A stretch of DNA of 41,263 nucleotides from Lachnospiraceae bacterium. GTDB lineage: Bacteria; Bacillota; Clostridia; Lachnospirales; Lachnospiraceae. The notes under the pieces are model-generated. The model worked only from the letters and a program-made list of their open reading frames with translations. It had not been told where the DNA came from and searched no databases. Shown here in pieces: positions 1 to 8,462 of the stretch. Location of the stretch: NCBI GenBank assembly GCA_017436865.1, contig JAFSCH010000085.1, forward strand, positions 1 through 41,263, in the 5' to 3' direction. The translations under genes and the position numbers were made by a program. Position 1 is the stretch's first letter, and each line of letters opens with the position of its first letter.

Positions 1-1
1 G

Positions 2-109
2 GATAAAAAATATGCTACCATACTAGAGAATAAAGGTGTACCTGCAGATAGAATCTATCGTTATGGATTTGCGTTTGAGGGTAAAAATGTATTGATTGCA
101 GTGGGCTAA
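2..109 (+). CDS. 3' end of an AAA-ATPase-like / PD-(D/E)XK nuclease superfamily protein (partial)
   Basis: An open frame enters from the left edge and ends at TAA 107-109, giving 35 residues. The tail reads ...DRIYRYGFAFEGKNVLIAVG. This RKYGFAFEGKxVLI-type ending is the one I know from the large Lachnospiraceae/Bacteroidales family with an N-terminal AAA-ATPase-like domain and a C-terminal PD-(D/E)XK nuclease domain (DUF1703 type). None of the catalytic part lies in the window, so the call rests on the tail alone. A terminator hairpin follows within a few bases, which supports this being a true gene end. Confidence 0.6.
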   Translation, partial: DKKYATILENKGVPADRIYRYGFAFEGKNVLIAVG

Positions 110-114
110 GGAAG

Positions 115-142
115 AAAAGGGTGTAGAAATACATCCTTTTTT
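115..142 (+). terminator. Rho-independent terminator
   Basis: An 11-bp stem (115-125 with 130-140, one G-T pair) closes on a GAAA tetraloop and runs into a T tract at 137-142, six bases after the upstream stop codon. Confidence 0.8.
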
Positions 143-327
143 GTTGCAGAATGCAATACAAAAATATTATAAATGTGAAATTATTTTCCGATAAATAATA
201 TGTGGGTAAAGCAGTGGTTGGTGTTTTCTGACGTTATATATGAGCGATGTGTATATGATTATGCAGATACTGAATTGTGAAAGGTAGTTTTATAGGAGTA
301 AAGATGAGAAGAGGGGAATAGAGCGAG

Positions 328-1065
328 ATGAAAATAGGGGAAGTTAATTATCAGGTGTACTACAACAGCGAGATAGTTGAAAGAAAAAGCTCGAATATGG
401 ATAAAGGAACAAGTAATCAAGGAATTCAGAATCAAAAGGATGTTTTTATAAGTGGTGGAAGGCTTGATACAGAGTTTGTGAATGATATGAGAGAGTTTTT
501 GCCGAAATCATTTCAGGCGGATAATTACCTGTATGAGCTATGGAAAGAATCGGGAAATTATGTAAAAACCGTACGGGAAAATCAAGGAAACTATGGATTT
601 AATGATGTGGTAGAGGGCGCAGCGGTAGCTTACTCTTCGCTTTATCAGAAAATTGTGGAAGGACACCGTAATGGAACCCGAGAATTATATGTATTGGAAG
701 ATGCAAAAAGTGCAAAATGGCGACCTGTTACAATGGATGAAGAGTTGGAAAAATTGGAGAAGGGTTTTGAAGAGCTGATAGCGTGGGATCAAATGGTTGC
801 AAAAAGCCGAATGCAGTGTGCCATAAATAGAGAAAGATTTCAAGGTGCTGAATTAGTGGATATTTTGAAAACAACAGATATAGACCAAGCTAGTGAGTTC
901 ATAGAGGAAACATATTTAGAGTTTCGTTCCTGTTTCCAAAAAGAGTATGAGGAAAAGGGAAGTGTAGTAGATGTGAGAGAGTTGGTATCATCTATTTTGC
1001 AAAGAGGGAAAAACGATATGCATCATTATTGCAGAACTCTTTTTCAAGACATTTCGAAAGTTTAA
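328..1065 (+). CDS. Hypothetical protein, 245 aa
   Basis: A soluble, charged protein with no signal peptide or membrane segment. The first 35 residues are polar and low in complexity, as in a flexible N-terminus. The centre (about residues 85-125) carries a DVVEGAAVAYSSLYQKIVEGHRNG stretch followed by a Tyr-Val-Leu-Glu-Asp strand; the rest looks helical and acidic. I recall similar uncharacterised proteins in Lachnospiraceae but cannot assign a function. The ATG follows a purine-rich GAGGGG at about 311-316, a somewhat long spacing. It stands alone, with terminators on both sides. Confidence 0.75.
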   Translation: MKIGEVNYQVYYNSEIVERKSSNMDKGTSNQGIQNQKDVFISGGRLDTEFVNDMREFLPKSFQADNYLYELWKESGNYVKTVRENQGNYGFNDVVEGAAVAYSSLYQKIVEGHRNGTRELYVLEDAKSAKWRPVTMDEELEKLEKGFEELIAWDQMVAKSRMQCAINRERFQGAELVDILKTTDIDQASEFIEETYLEFRSCFQKEYEEKGSVVDVRELVSSILQRGKNDMHHYCRTLFQDISKV

Positions 1066-1082
1066 TTAAGATGTATTATAGC

Positions 1083-1107
1083 AAAAGGAGCTTTCAAGCT
1101 CCTTTTT
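1083..1107 (+). terminator. Rho-independent terminator
   Basis: Stem 1083-1091 pairs with 1098-1106 (AAAAGGAGC/GCTCCTTTT) around a 6-base loop. The T run is part of the 3' arm. It lies 18 bases after the hypothetical gene's stop. Confidence 0.85.
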
Positions 1108-1222
1108 GTGCGTTATAATAGCGAAAAAGTGTCACTTATATGAATGGGTGTAGAGGTATGATGTTATTTTAGCTATATTATAATAAACAGCAAAGGATGA
1201 TAGAGATTTTTAGGAGGAGCAA

Positions 1223-2026
1223 ATGATAGAGAAAAGTGTAAAATCGGATAGAGGAAATGTGTTTTATTGGATAACAGAGGAATGGGAAAGTGAAAGAGAA
1301 ACGTTATTCTTTTTACATGGATTAACGGGAAATCACACTATGTTTGAGAAACAGATTGCATTTTTTAGAAGAGAATATAACGTTATTGTATGGGATGCAC
1401 CGGGGCATGGAAAGTCCAGACCGTATGAAGCTTTTTCGTTTTCTAAGGCAGTAGAAGATATGAAGCAGATTTTGGACGAGAATGGTGTGCAGAGAGTTGT
1501 TATGTTAGGGCAATCCTTAGGTGGATATTTCATACAATCCTTTATGCTAAGATATCCGGAATATGTTACAGCATTTGTTGGAATTGATACTTCTCCTTAT
1601 GGAGAATGCTATTATTCTGCTTTTCATAAATGGATTTTAGGACAGATAGAATGGATGGCGAAGCTATATCCTTTTTCTATGATGAAGGAGGCGATAGCAA
1701 GGCAGTCAACAGAGACAGAAGCCGGGCGGCAGAACATGCGGGAAATGTTAGCTGTATATGATAAAGAAGAGCTATGTCATCTCATGGGAATCTGTTACGC
1801 AGAGGTTTTGAAGGAGAATAAGGACATGAAAATAGAATGTCCGGTTTTACTTCTGTTAGGAGAGCATGATAGAATAGGAAAAGTAAAGCAGTATTGTCGA
1901 AAATGGGAACAGAAAACAGGATATCCGCTTCTGATTATTAAGGACGCAGGACATAATTCCAATGTAGATAATCCTGATGAGGTAAATAAGAGGATAAAAT
2001 GCTTTTTAGAGAGGTATGGATATTAA
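1223..2026 (+). CDS. Alpha/beta fold hydrolase, 267 aa
   Basis: Probably hydrolyses an ester, amide or similar small substrate in the cytoplasm. The visible fold markers are the HGLTG oxyanion segment (32-36), the WDAPGHGKS turn (57-65), the nucleophile elbow GQSLGG with Ser98, an acidic residue in GEHD (Asp216) and the catalytic His244 in DAGHNS. Length is normal for the family. ATG 1223 has an AGGAGGA SD at 1212-1218. It is the first gene of a tight cluster: the LytTR gene starts as this one stops, and a second alpha/beta hydrolase follows two genes on. The substrate cannot be told from sequence. Confidence 0.9.
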   Translation: MIEKSVKSDRGNVFYWITEEWESERETLFFLHGLTGNHTMFEKQIAFFRREYNVIVWDAPGHGKSRPYEAFSFSKAVEDMKQILDENGVQRVVMLGQSLGGYFIQSFMLRYPEYVTAFVGIDTSPYGECYYSAFHKWILGQIEWMAKLYPFSMMKEAIARQSTETEAGRQNMREMLAVYDKEELCHLMGICYAEVLKENKDMKIECPVLLLLGEHDRIGKVKQYCRKWEQKTGYPLLIIKDAGHNSNVDNPDEVNKRIKCFLERYGY

Positions 2027-2027
2027 T

Positions 2028-2465
2028 ATGAAATTTACCATAAATCAAATCTCGCAGGGCGAGGATGAGGTTATTTTAAATTATAAGGAAATGAACGAAG
2101 AAGTCGCTAAAATCGTGGCTTTTTTTCGAAATGAGGGTAGAAAAATCATTGGGTGGAAGGATAAGACTCAGGTAGTAATTGCACTGGATGATATTTTATA
2201 CATAGAAAGTGTGGACGGAAGAACCTTTGTTTACACAGAGGGTGAAGTATATAAGGTTAATTACAATTTACTTCAAATGGAAGAGCTTTTAAGAGATATA
2301 AGCTTTTTCCGTTGTAGCAAGTCAATGATTATGAATATTGATAAGGTTTTAAAGCTGAAAAGTTTATCATCAAACCGGATTGATGCCACGATGCAAAATG
2401 GTGAGCATATTATGATTTCAAGGACGTATGCATCGGAATTCCGACGAATTATTAAAGGTGAGTAG
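2028..2465 (+). CDS. LytTR-family DNA-binding transcriptional regulator, 145 aa
   Basis: The C-terminal ~100 residues match the LytTR DNA-binding domain: a VVIALDDILYIESVDGRTFVYT strand region, then FFRCSKSMIMNIDKVLKL and an MISRTYASEFRRI ending. There is no receiver domain, so this is the single-domain LytTR type usually encoded with a DUF3021 membrane protein, as here. I start at ATG 2028 because AGAGAGG lies at 2008-2014; an in-frame ATG at 2016 has no room for an SD. The start is almost coupled to the hydrolase stop (2024-2026), suggesting translational coupling. It probably controls its own cluster. Confidence 0.88.
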   Translation: MKFTINQISQGEDEVILNYKEMNEEVAKIVAFFRNEGRKIIGWKDKTQVVIALDDILYIESVDGRTFVYTEGEVYKVNYNLLQMEELLRDISFFRCSKSMIMNIDKVLKLKSLSSNRIDATMQNGEHIMISRTYASEFRRIIKGE

Positions 2466-2541
2466 TATCATTATTTGTGATAATGGCAGATATGAAAGGG
2501 ACTAAATTGCAATAGATATTATGGAAATAGAGAGGTATTTA

Positions 2542-3012
2542 ATGATGAAGCAGGAAAATAGAAAAGTATCATTATTGGAGCAATTTTTTTCAAAAGAAAT
2601 AGGAATAGAGATTAAGGCATGCTTGTATTTTTGCTGTATATTGGCATATTATTTTATTTTCCGAATCATTATGGGAAGCTGGGATGCAAGCATTATTCAT
2701 ATGATAGAAATGATTGTAGCAACATATGTTATCGGCTATGTACAGCTATATTTGTTATCTGATTTTGATGAAATGGACGAGTTTCATTGGAAAGTCATTG
2801 TCTTTTCGATGGTTTGCTCTGGGATTTATGTATTATTAGCAATTTTCTGCAATTGGTTTGATGGAAATATCATAGCAAATATAGTTTTTTTTGCATTTAT
2901 GATGTTGTGTTATCTTTGTTATTTTGTCATTTGCAGAGCAAAGAGAAGAATTGATACAAGGTTATTGAATGAAGAATTGAGAGAATTTCAGATGAGGAAA
3001 ATTCGGGAGTAG
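2542..3012 (+). CDS. DUF3021 family membrane protein
   Basis: A small membrane protein of about 156 residues with four hydrophobic segments (ACLYFCCILAYYFIF, MIEMIVATYVIGYVQLYLL, VIVFSMVCSGIYVLLAIF, IVFFAFMMLCYLCYFVI), ending in a basic/acidic cytoplasmic helix (RRIDTRLLNEELREFQ). This is the typical DUF3021 shape. DUF3021 proteins are commonly encoded directly after a LytTR regulator and are thought to modulate it; that role is family knowledge, not proven here. I choose ATG 2542, six bases after GAGAGG (2530-2535); the upstream in-frame ATG at 2521 lacks an SD. Confidence 0.85.
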   Translation: MMKQENRKVSLLEQFFSKEIGIEIKACLYFCCILAYYFIFRIIMGSWDASIIHMIEMIVATYVIGYVQLYLLSDFDEMDEFHWKVIVFSMVCSGIYVLLAIFCNWFDGNIIANIVFFAFMMLCYLCYFVICRAKRRIDTRLLNEELREFQMRKIRE

Positions 3013-3019
3013 GCGAATT

Positions 3020-3763
3020 ATGAAAATGATAGAGTATGGAGAGCGTAGCAAAGAAATCATGATTTTTTTACATGGTGGAGGTCTTTCGTGGTGGAATTAT
3101 AAGGAAATTGCAGAAAATCTGGAGAGAGAATATCATGTGCTAATGCCGATTTTAGACGGACATGCGGGTAGTGATAGAGAATTTATTTCTATTGAAGAGA
3201 ATGCAAGAGAGATTATCGAATATATAGATAGCAAATGTAATGGTTCTGTTTTATTGATAGGAGGATTGTCTCTGGGAGCGCAGATTTTGTTGGAAATTCT
3301 GGCACAAAGAAGAGATATTTGTAAATATGCAATAATAGAAAGTGCATTGATTATTCCACAAAGGATAATCAATGGTTATGTAAAGCCATCGGTTTATATG
3401 AGCTATGGATTGATTAAAAAAAGGTGGTTTGCCAGACTACAATTTCATGCATTAAGAATGAAGCAAGAAATGTTTGAAAGCTATTATGAGGATACTTGTC
3501 AGATTAGCCGGAAGAGTCTGGTTGCTATATTAAAAGCCAATACGAGCTATCAAACGAAGGAGTCAGTGAAAGAATGTGGGGCTAAGGTGCTGATTCTGGT
3601 AGGGAAAAAGGAAAGTAACATGATGATAGCATCTGCTAAGAAAATACATAAGCTGTTGCCGGAGAGTGCGTTGGAAATAGTAGAGAACTGTTATCATGGG
3701 GAGATAAGTATGAAGCAGGTAAAAGATTATGTCAGAAGGGTGAACGTAGTGCTGAAAAAGTAA
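3020..3763 (+). CDS. Alpha/beta hydrolase, 247 aa
   Basis: A second alpha/beta hydrolase, clearly different from the one at 1223. It has the HGGGLS oxyanion motif (18-23), the nucleophile elbow GGLSLG with Ser84, and a C-terminal NCYHGEIS segment whose His226 would complete the triad; LVGKKES probably sits where the acid strand ends. It starts 7 bases after the DUF3021 stop, so it belongs to the same operon. Two unrelated hydrolases bracketing a LytTR/DUF3021 pair suggests a response to one class of ester-like or peptide-like compound, but the substrate is unknown. Confidence 0.85.
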   Translation: MKMIEYGERSKEIMIFLHGGGLSWWNYKEIAENLEREYHVLMPILDGHAGSDREFISIEENAREIIEYIDSKCNGSVLLIGGLSLGAQILLEILAQRRDICKYAIIESALIIPQRIINGYVKPSVYMSYGLIKKRWFARLQFHALRMKQEMFESYYEDTCQISRKSLVAILKANTSYQTKESVKECGAKVLILVGKKESNMMIASAKKIHKLLPESALEIVENCYHGEISMKQVKDYVRRVNVVLKK

Positions 3764-3864
3764 GTTCATATTAAGAATATTTTTCCATATTTTGGTTATG
3801 CTCATATACATAGGTTAATATCATACACAAATTGTATAGGTATTGGAAAGGAATATAAAAGAGT

Positions 3865-4488
3865 ATGATCAAACATAAACCACAACATATAGGGATTATT
3901 CCGGATGGAAATCGCCGCTGGGCAGTAGAGCATGGAATGAATAGGCAGGATGGTTACGAATACGGACTGAAACCGGGCTTGCGCTTATTGCAAATGGCAA
4001 AAGAGCAAGGCATTCAAGAAGTCACATATTATGGATTTACCGTAGATAATTGTAAGCGACCGGCAGAGCAGTTTAAAGCCTTCCAAAAAGCATGTGTGGA
4101 TGCTGTGAATATGCTGACAAAGGAAGGTGCAGATTTATTGGTAATAGGTGATAGTAATTCAAAATGTTTTCCAAAGGAATTATTACCCTATACAACACGA
4201 ACTCCGATTCATGGTGGTGGAATTCGTCTGAATTTCTTAGTTAATTACGGTTGGAAATGGGATTTATCACATATGGAACAGGATGGAAGACCATATTCTA
4301 ACGATATTTCAAGGATTGATTTGATTATTCGTTGGGGCGGTATGCGACGGTTGTCCGGTTTTCTTCCTATACAGTCGGTTTATGCGGATTTTTATGTGGA
4401 AGAGCATTTGTGGCCGGATTATACCGATGCAGATTTTCTGAATGCCTTAGAATGGTATGATAAGCAGGATGTGACTTTGGGAGGTTAA
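3865..4488 (+). CDS. Short cis-prenyltransferase (undecaprenyl diphosphate synthase family), 207 aa
   Basis: The family condenses isopentenyl diphosphate onto an allylic diphosphate to make cis-polyprenyl carriers. The N-terminal HIGIIPDGNRRWA (8-20) holds the catalytic Asp14 and the Asn-x-Arg-Trp residues. The C-terminal RIDLIIRWGG...RLSGFLPIQSVYADFYV block is the RxDLxIRTGGExRLSxF substrate-binding region. Differences from standard UppS are a shorter chain (207 against ~230-250), IPDG instead of IMDG, and RWGGMRRLSG where RTGGExRLSN is usual. It is therefore probably a paralogue with changed chain length or substrate, not the housekeeping uppS. AAAGGAA at 3846-3852 is the SD. Confidence 0.85.
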   Translation: MIKHKPQHIGIIPDGNRRWAVEHGMNRQDGYEYGLKPGLRLLQMAKEQGIQEVTYYGFTVDNCKRPAEQFKAFQKACVDAVNMLTKEGADLLVIGDSNSKCFPKELLPYTTRTPIHGGGIRLNFLVNYGWKWDLSHMEQDGRPYSNDISRIDLIIRWGGMRRLSGFLPIQSVYADFYVEEHLWPDYTDADFLNALEWYDKQDVTLGG

Positions 4489-4727
4489 TAGGTTGTATTT
4501 CTTTATGTAAGATGATATGTAATACAAATATAAGCATATATTATATTATAAAATGTATTTCAATCAATTTTATTAAGCATATTCAGAATGAATGCAATCA
4601 GTGTGAATAGCAATGTTATGATGAACGAAGTTGGCAATGGAAGGGAAGTATTAGTAATGCAGGAATATACTTAAAATGATATGAAAAAATGACTGTTATA
4701 TGAAGTGTATTTTTGGAATGAAATAAA
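4489..4727. other. Intergenic region, no gene seen
   Basis: AT-rich sequence between convergent genes. It contains only a 28-codon frame (4588-4674) without a clear SD, which I do not call. No repeat or RNA motif was recognised. Confidence 0.5.
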
Positions 4728-4762
4728 AAAACCACCGATTCATTCATGGAACCGGTGGTTTT
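4725..4762 (-). terminator. carB terminator (possibly bidirectional)
   Basis: A perfect 10-bp stem, 4728-4737 with 4753-4762 (AAAACCACCG/CGGTGGTTTT). Read on the minus strand it is followed by a T-rich tract (complement of 4722-4731), 18 bases beyond the carB stop. The plus side is also T-rich, so it may end transcription from both directions. Confidence 0.85.
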
Positions 4763-4779
4763 GATTTTTAATATGTTAT

Positions 4780-7700
4780 TTAAGCGTCAATTGTGGAGAT
4801 GGTAAGAGTTGTTTCTTCCAAAACATCCAATAAGGCATCAACGGTATCCAGAGAAGTAAACATAGTTACGTTGTACTCTGTTGCAATCTGACGAAGCTGT
4901 GCACCGTCGCTGTTGCTGTTAGAGTCCGGATCCTTGGTGTTGATGAAGTAAGCAATATGACCCTGACGAAGTGCGTTAGGAATTGCATCACTTCCAGCAC
5001 TAAGCTTATCTAATGCATGAGTGCGGATGCCGTTCTTCTTCAAGAATGTAGCAGTACCTGAGGTAGCTTCGATGTTGAAGCCAAGCTGATAGAATCGACG
5101 AATCAAAGGCAGCGCCTCTTCCTTGTCCTGATCAGCGATGGTACAGAAAACAGTACCATAGTTCTGTAAATGCATTCCAGAAGCCTGAAGTGCTTTGTAA
5201 ACAGCGCGAGTCATAGTGCGGTCATAACCGATAGCCTCTCCAGTGGACTTCATTTCAGGAGACAGATAAGCATCTAAGCCACGAATCTTGTTGAAGGAGA
5301 ATACTGGAGCCTTTACGTACCAGCGATCCTTCTCTTCTGGATAAATATCGAAGAAGCCCTGTTCCTTTAAGCTCTTACCAAGGATAACTTCAGTAGCGAT
5401 GTCAGCCAATGAGTAACCAGTAGCCTTAGATAAGAAAGGAACTGTACGAGAAGAACGTGGATTTACTTCAATGATATATACATTATCATGCTCATCTACG
5501 ATGAACTGAATATTGAAAAGTCCTACAATGCCGATGCCAAGACCAAGCTTCTTAGCATACTGTAAAATGATGCCTTTAACCTTGTTAGAGATGGAGAAAG
5601 GTGGATAAACGGAGATAGAGTCACCGGAGTGAACACCAGTACGTTCAACCAATTCCATGATACCAGGAACAAAAACATCGCGTCCATCACAGATCGCATC
5701 GATTTCAACTTCACGACCCTGAATATACTTGTCAACAAGAACAGGCTTGTCCTCGTCAATTTCAACAGCTGTTCTCAGATAGTGGCGTAACTGATCTTCG
5801 TTAGCAACAATCTGCATTGCACGTCCACCTAAAACGAAAGAAGGACGAACTAAAACAGGATAACCGATTTCTGCTGCTGCGGCGATACCGTCTTCCATAT
5901 TTGTAACAGCCTTACCCTTTGCACGAGGGATATCTAATTCATTTAACAGATTTTCGAATGCGTTACGGTCTTCTGCACGATCGATAGCGGCACAGTCAGT
6001 ACCGATAATCTTCACACCACGGTCATGTAAAGGCTGTGCAAGGTTGATAGCAGTCTGACCACCAAGAGAGGCAATAACACCTTCTGGCTTTTCGAACTCT
6101 ACGATGTTCATAACATCTTCTGGAGTCAGGGGCTCGAAGTACAGCTTGTCTGCAGTTGTATAATCTGTAGAAACTGTTTCTGGATTATTGTTAATAATAA
6201 TTGCTTCGTAACCGGCATTTCTAATGGTCATAACAGCGTGTACGGTAGAGTAGTCGAATTCAACACCCTGACCGATACGGATAGGACCTGCACCGAGAAC
6301 GATAATCTTCTTCTTATCTGTCAGACGAGAAGTATTCTCACCTGTGTAAGAAGAATAGAAGTAAGGAATGTATGCGCCGGTATGACAAGTGTCAACCATC
6401 TTGAATACAGGGAACAAATTAAGTTCCTTACGCATATTGTATACATCCATCTCAGAGCATTTCCAAAGGCGAGCAATATATTTATCGCAGAAGCCCATCT
6501 TTTTAGCTGCAGTGAGAGTTTCAGCATCTTTGTTTGTACGAAGCTGTTCTTCCATGTCGATGATATTCTTAAAAGCTTCAAGGAAGAAAGGAGTAATCAT
6601 AGTAACTTCATGGATTTTTTCCAAAGAAACACCATGGTAAATGAGCTCAGCAATAGCAAAAATATTATCAGAGCGGAATTCTTTAATATACTCTAAAAGT
6701 TCCTCTACACTCATATTGTCAAACTTGGAAAGATACATATGGTTAGCACCGATTTCAAGAGAACGAATACCCTTTAATAAAGCTTCCTCTAAATTGGAGC
6801 CGATACCCATGATTTCACCAGTTGCCTTCATCTGAGTACCAAGTTTATTGGTTGCAGATGCGAACTTATCAAATGGGAATCGTGGCAACTTAGCGATAAC
6901 GTAGTCGAGCTTAGGTTCGAAAGCTGCATTTGTGTTAGCAATCTGAATGTCCTCAAGAGCCATACCAACAGCAATTTTTGCAGTAACACGGGCGATAGGA
7001 TATCCGGAAGCCTTAGATGCTAATGCTGAAGAACGGGAAACTCTAGGATTTACCTCGATTAAATAATACTCAGAGGAGTGAGGATTGAGAGCAAACTGAA
7101 CATTACAGCCACCTTCAATCTTTAATTCCTTGATAAGCTTAATAGCGGAATCATTCAGCATCTTCTCATCTTCTTTGCTGAGTGTCATGATAGGAGCAAC
7201 AACACAAGAGTCACCAGTATGTACACCAACTGGGTCGATATTTTCCATACCACAGATTGTAATAGCATGATCATTGGAGTCACGCATAACTTCGAACTCG
7301 ATTTCCTTGTAACCCTTTACGGATTTTTCGATTAAAACCTGATGTACAGGAGAAAGCTTAAATGCATTGACACCGATTTCCATTAATTCATCATCGTTGT
7401 ATGCAAATCCACCGCCGGTACCACCAAGAGTGAAGGCAGGACGAAGAACAACAGGATAACCGATACGATTTGCAGCTGCCTTAGCTTCTTCAAGAGAGTA
7501 TGTAATCTCAGAAGGGATAACAGGTTCACCGATGGACTCACACAATTCCTTAAACATTTCACGGTCTTCAGCACGTTCGATAGAAGCACTAGAAGTACCA
7601 AGTAATTCAACATTACACTCTTTGAGAATTCCTTTTTTCTCTAACTGCATAGCTAAGTTTAAGCCAGTCTGACCGCCGATACCAGGGATGATAGCGTCTG

Positions 7701-7947
7701 GACGTTCGTGGCGGATGATTTTTGCTACATATTCTAAAGTTAAAGGCTCCATGTATACTTTGTCAGCAATGATGGTGTCTGTCATAATGGTAGCAGGATT
7801 AGAGTTACATAAAACAACTTCGTATCCTTCTTCCTTCAATGCAAGACAAGCCTGTGTGCCGGCATAGTCAAATTCAGCGGCCTGACCGATAATGATAGGA
7901 CCTGAGCCGATAATTAAAATCTTCTTTATATCTGTTCTCTTAGACAT
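4780..7947 (-). CDS. carB: Carbamoyl-phosphate synthase large subunit, 1055 aa
   Basis: Makes carbamoyl phosphate from bicarbonate, ATP and ammonia supplied by the CarA glutaminase, feeding pyrimidines and arginine. Both halves of the duplicated ATP-grasp synthetase are present: GSGPIIIGQAAEFDYAG at the start and GAGPIRIGQGVEFDYS at about residue 545, each with its EVNPRxSR metal/ATP loop. Between them is the oligomerisation domain, and the last ~120 residues form the MGS-like allosteric domain (IEATSGTATFLKKNGI). I start at ATG 7947, seven bases after CAGGAGGT; an upstream in-frame ATG (7998) would add an unrelated 17-residue tail. carA is not in the window, and carB is followed by its own terminator, so it appears to be transcribed alone. 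Confidence 0.97.
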   Translation of the reverse strand: MSKRTDIKKILIIGSGPIIIGQAAEFDYAGTQACLALKEEGYEVVLCNSNPATIMTDTIIADKVYMEPLTLEYVAKIIRHERPDAIIPGIGGQTGLNLAMQLEKKGILKECNVELLGTSSASIERAEDREMFKELCESIGEPVIPSEITYSLEEAKAAANRIGYPVVLRPAFTLGGTGGGFAYNDDELMEIGVNAFKLSPVHQVLIEKSVKGYKEIEFEVMRDSNDHAITICGMENIDPVGVHTGDSCVVAPIMTLSKEDEKMLNDSAIKLIKELKIEGGCNVQFALNPHSSEYYLIEVNPRVSRSSALASKASGYPIARVTAKIAVGMALEDIQIANTNAAFEPKLDYVIAKLPRFPFDKFASATNKLGTQMKATGEIMGIGSNLEEALLKGIRSLEIGANHMYLSKFDNMSVEELLEYIKEFRSDNIFAIAELIYHGVSLEKIHEVTMITPFFLEAFKNIIDMEEQLRTNKDAETLTAAKKMGFCDKYIARLWKCSEMDVYNMRKELNLFPVFKMVDTCHTGAYIPYFYSSYTGENTSRLTDKKKIIVLGAGPIRIGQGVEFDYSTVHAVMTIRNAGYEAIIINNNPETVSTDYTTADKLYFEPLTPEDVMNIVEFEKPEGVIASLGGQTAINLAQPLHDRGVKIIGTDCAAIDRAEDRNAFENLLNELDIPRAKGKAVTNMEDGIAAAAEIGYPVLVRPSFVLGGRAMQIVANEDQLRHYLRTAVEIDEDKPVLVDKYIQGREVEIDAICDGRDVFVPGIMELVERTGVHSGDSISVYPPFSISNKVKGIILQYAKKLGLGIGIVGLFNIQFIVDEHDNVYIIEVNPRSSRTVPFLSKATGYSLADIATEVILGKSLKEQGFFDIYPEEKDRWYVKAPVFSFNKIRGLDAYLSPEMKSTGEAIGYDRTMTRAVYKALQASGMHLQNYGTVFCTIADQDKEEALPLIRRFYQLGFNIEATSGTATFLKKNGIRTHALDKLSAGSDAIPNALRQGHIAYFINTKDPDSNSNSDGAQLRQIATEYNVTMFTSLDTVDALLDVLEETTLTISTIDA

Positions 7948-8051
7948 TAATTTTACCTCCTGAATGTAAATTGGTTTGATAGAATTATTTTTAGACAATC
8001 TTCGTAAAATCTATGCTGTATGCTTGTTTTCTAATGATATGGTCTATTCAT

Positions 8052-8097
8052 AAAAAAACCGGCTCTATGAAATGTATATACAATTCATAAAAACCGG
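8052..8097 (-). terminator. Terminator-like hairpin in the carB leader
   Basis: On the minus strand, CCGG (8094-8097) pairs with CCGG (8059-8062) and an inner TATGAA/TTCATA stem (8084-8089 with 8066-8071) continues it across a small internal loop. A run of seven T residues (8058-8052) follows. It lies between the small leader ORF and the carB start, so transcripts from the upstream promoter must read through it to reach carB. Confidence 0.65.
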
Positions 8098-8102
8098 AAA
8101 TA

Positions 8103-8228
8103 TTAAATATCACATAATGGAAAACCAAAAGCAGACAATTTATAAATAGAAAAGAAAACACAGATACTGTTAACGAAAACAGTACCGAGAGAAGCAAAAA
8201 TAATATTTACATTAATATTCGTTGTCAT
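8103..8228 (-). CDS. Small ORF in the carB leader, 41 aa
   Basis: ATG 8228-8226 is preceded by AAAGGAG at a spacing of 7, and the frame runs to TAA at 8105-8103. The peptide begins MTTNINVNIIFASLGTVF and is strongly hydrophobic, with one likely membrane segment. The ORF starts about 80 bases below a good promoter and stops 6 bases before the terminator-like hairpin, the position of a leader peptide in transcription attenuation. It could equally be a small membrane protein that simply precedes carB. I know no homologue. Confidence 0.5.
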   Translation of the reverse strand: MTTNINVNIIFASLGTVFVNSICVFFSIYKLSAFGFPLCDI

Positions 8229-8315
8229 ATAGCTTCTCCTTTCTGTCTAAAAAATGTCTTGCTAAAAGCAACAAAACGGATATCCGAAAAGCTGCCGTAA
8301 GCATTTATCTTTACA

Positions 8316-8344
8316 ACGATACCATGTGACATCTATCTTGTCAA
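8316..8344 (-). promoter_or_regulatory. Promoter for the carB leader
   Basis: Minus strand TTGACA (8344-8339), a 17-base spacer and TATCGT (8321-8316). Transcription would start near 8309, giving a leader of about 360 bases before carB. Confidence 0.6.
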
Positions 8345-8405
8345 TCAAAAAAATGAAAAAATATGCAAAGGGAAAAACTAGTTAAGAAATGCGTTTAAGA
8401 TATGC

Positions 8406-8434
8406 TTGACATCAGAAATAGAAGGTGTTAATAT
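8406..8434 (+). promoter_or_regulatory. Strong sigma-A promoter for the attenuator
   Basis: TTGACA (8406-8411), a 17-base spacer and TAATAT (8429-8434). The transcript would begin near 8441, some 20 bases before the leader peptide start. It is divergent from the carB promoter about 60 bases away. Confidence 0.75.
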
Positions 8435-8462
8435 TGGGAAAAATTATCAAAGGAGCATACAA

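Noticed and set aside
4588-4674. 28-codon ORF with slight resemblance to the start of BglG-type RNA-binding domains
   Set aside because: No SD, one residue out of register with the family and no continuation; too weak to call.
6238-6835. Long open frames on the plus strand inside carB
   Set aside because: They lie opposite a highly conserved carB, show no SD or protein family and are codon-bias shadows.
8240-8310. Riboswitch, T-box or PyrR site in the carB leader
   Set aside because: No T-box or PyrR-binding consensus recognised; only small hairpins such as CGGATATCCG are visible.
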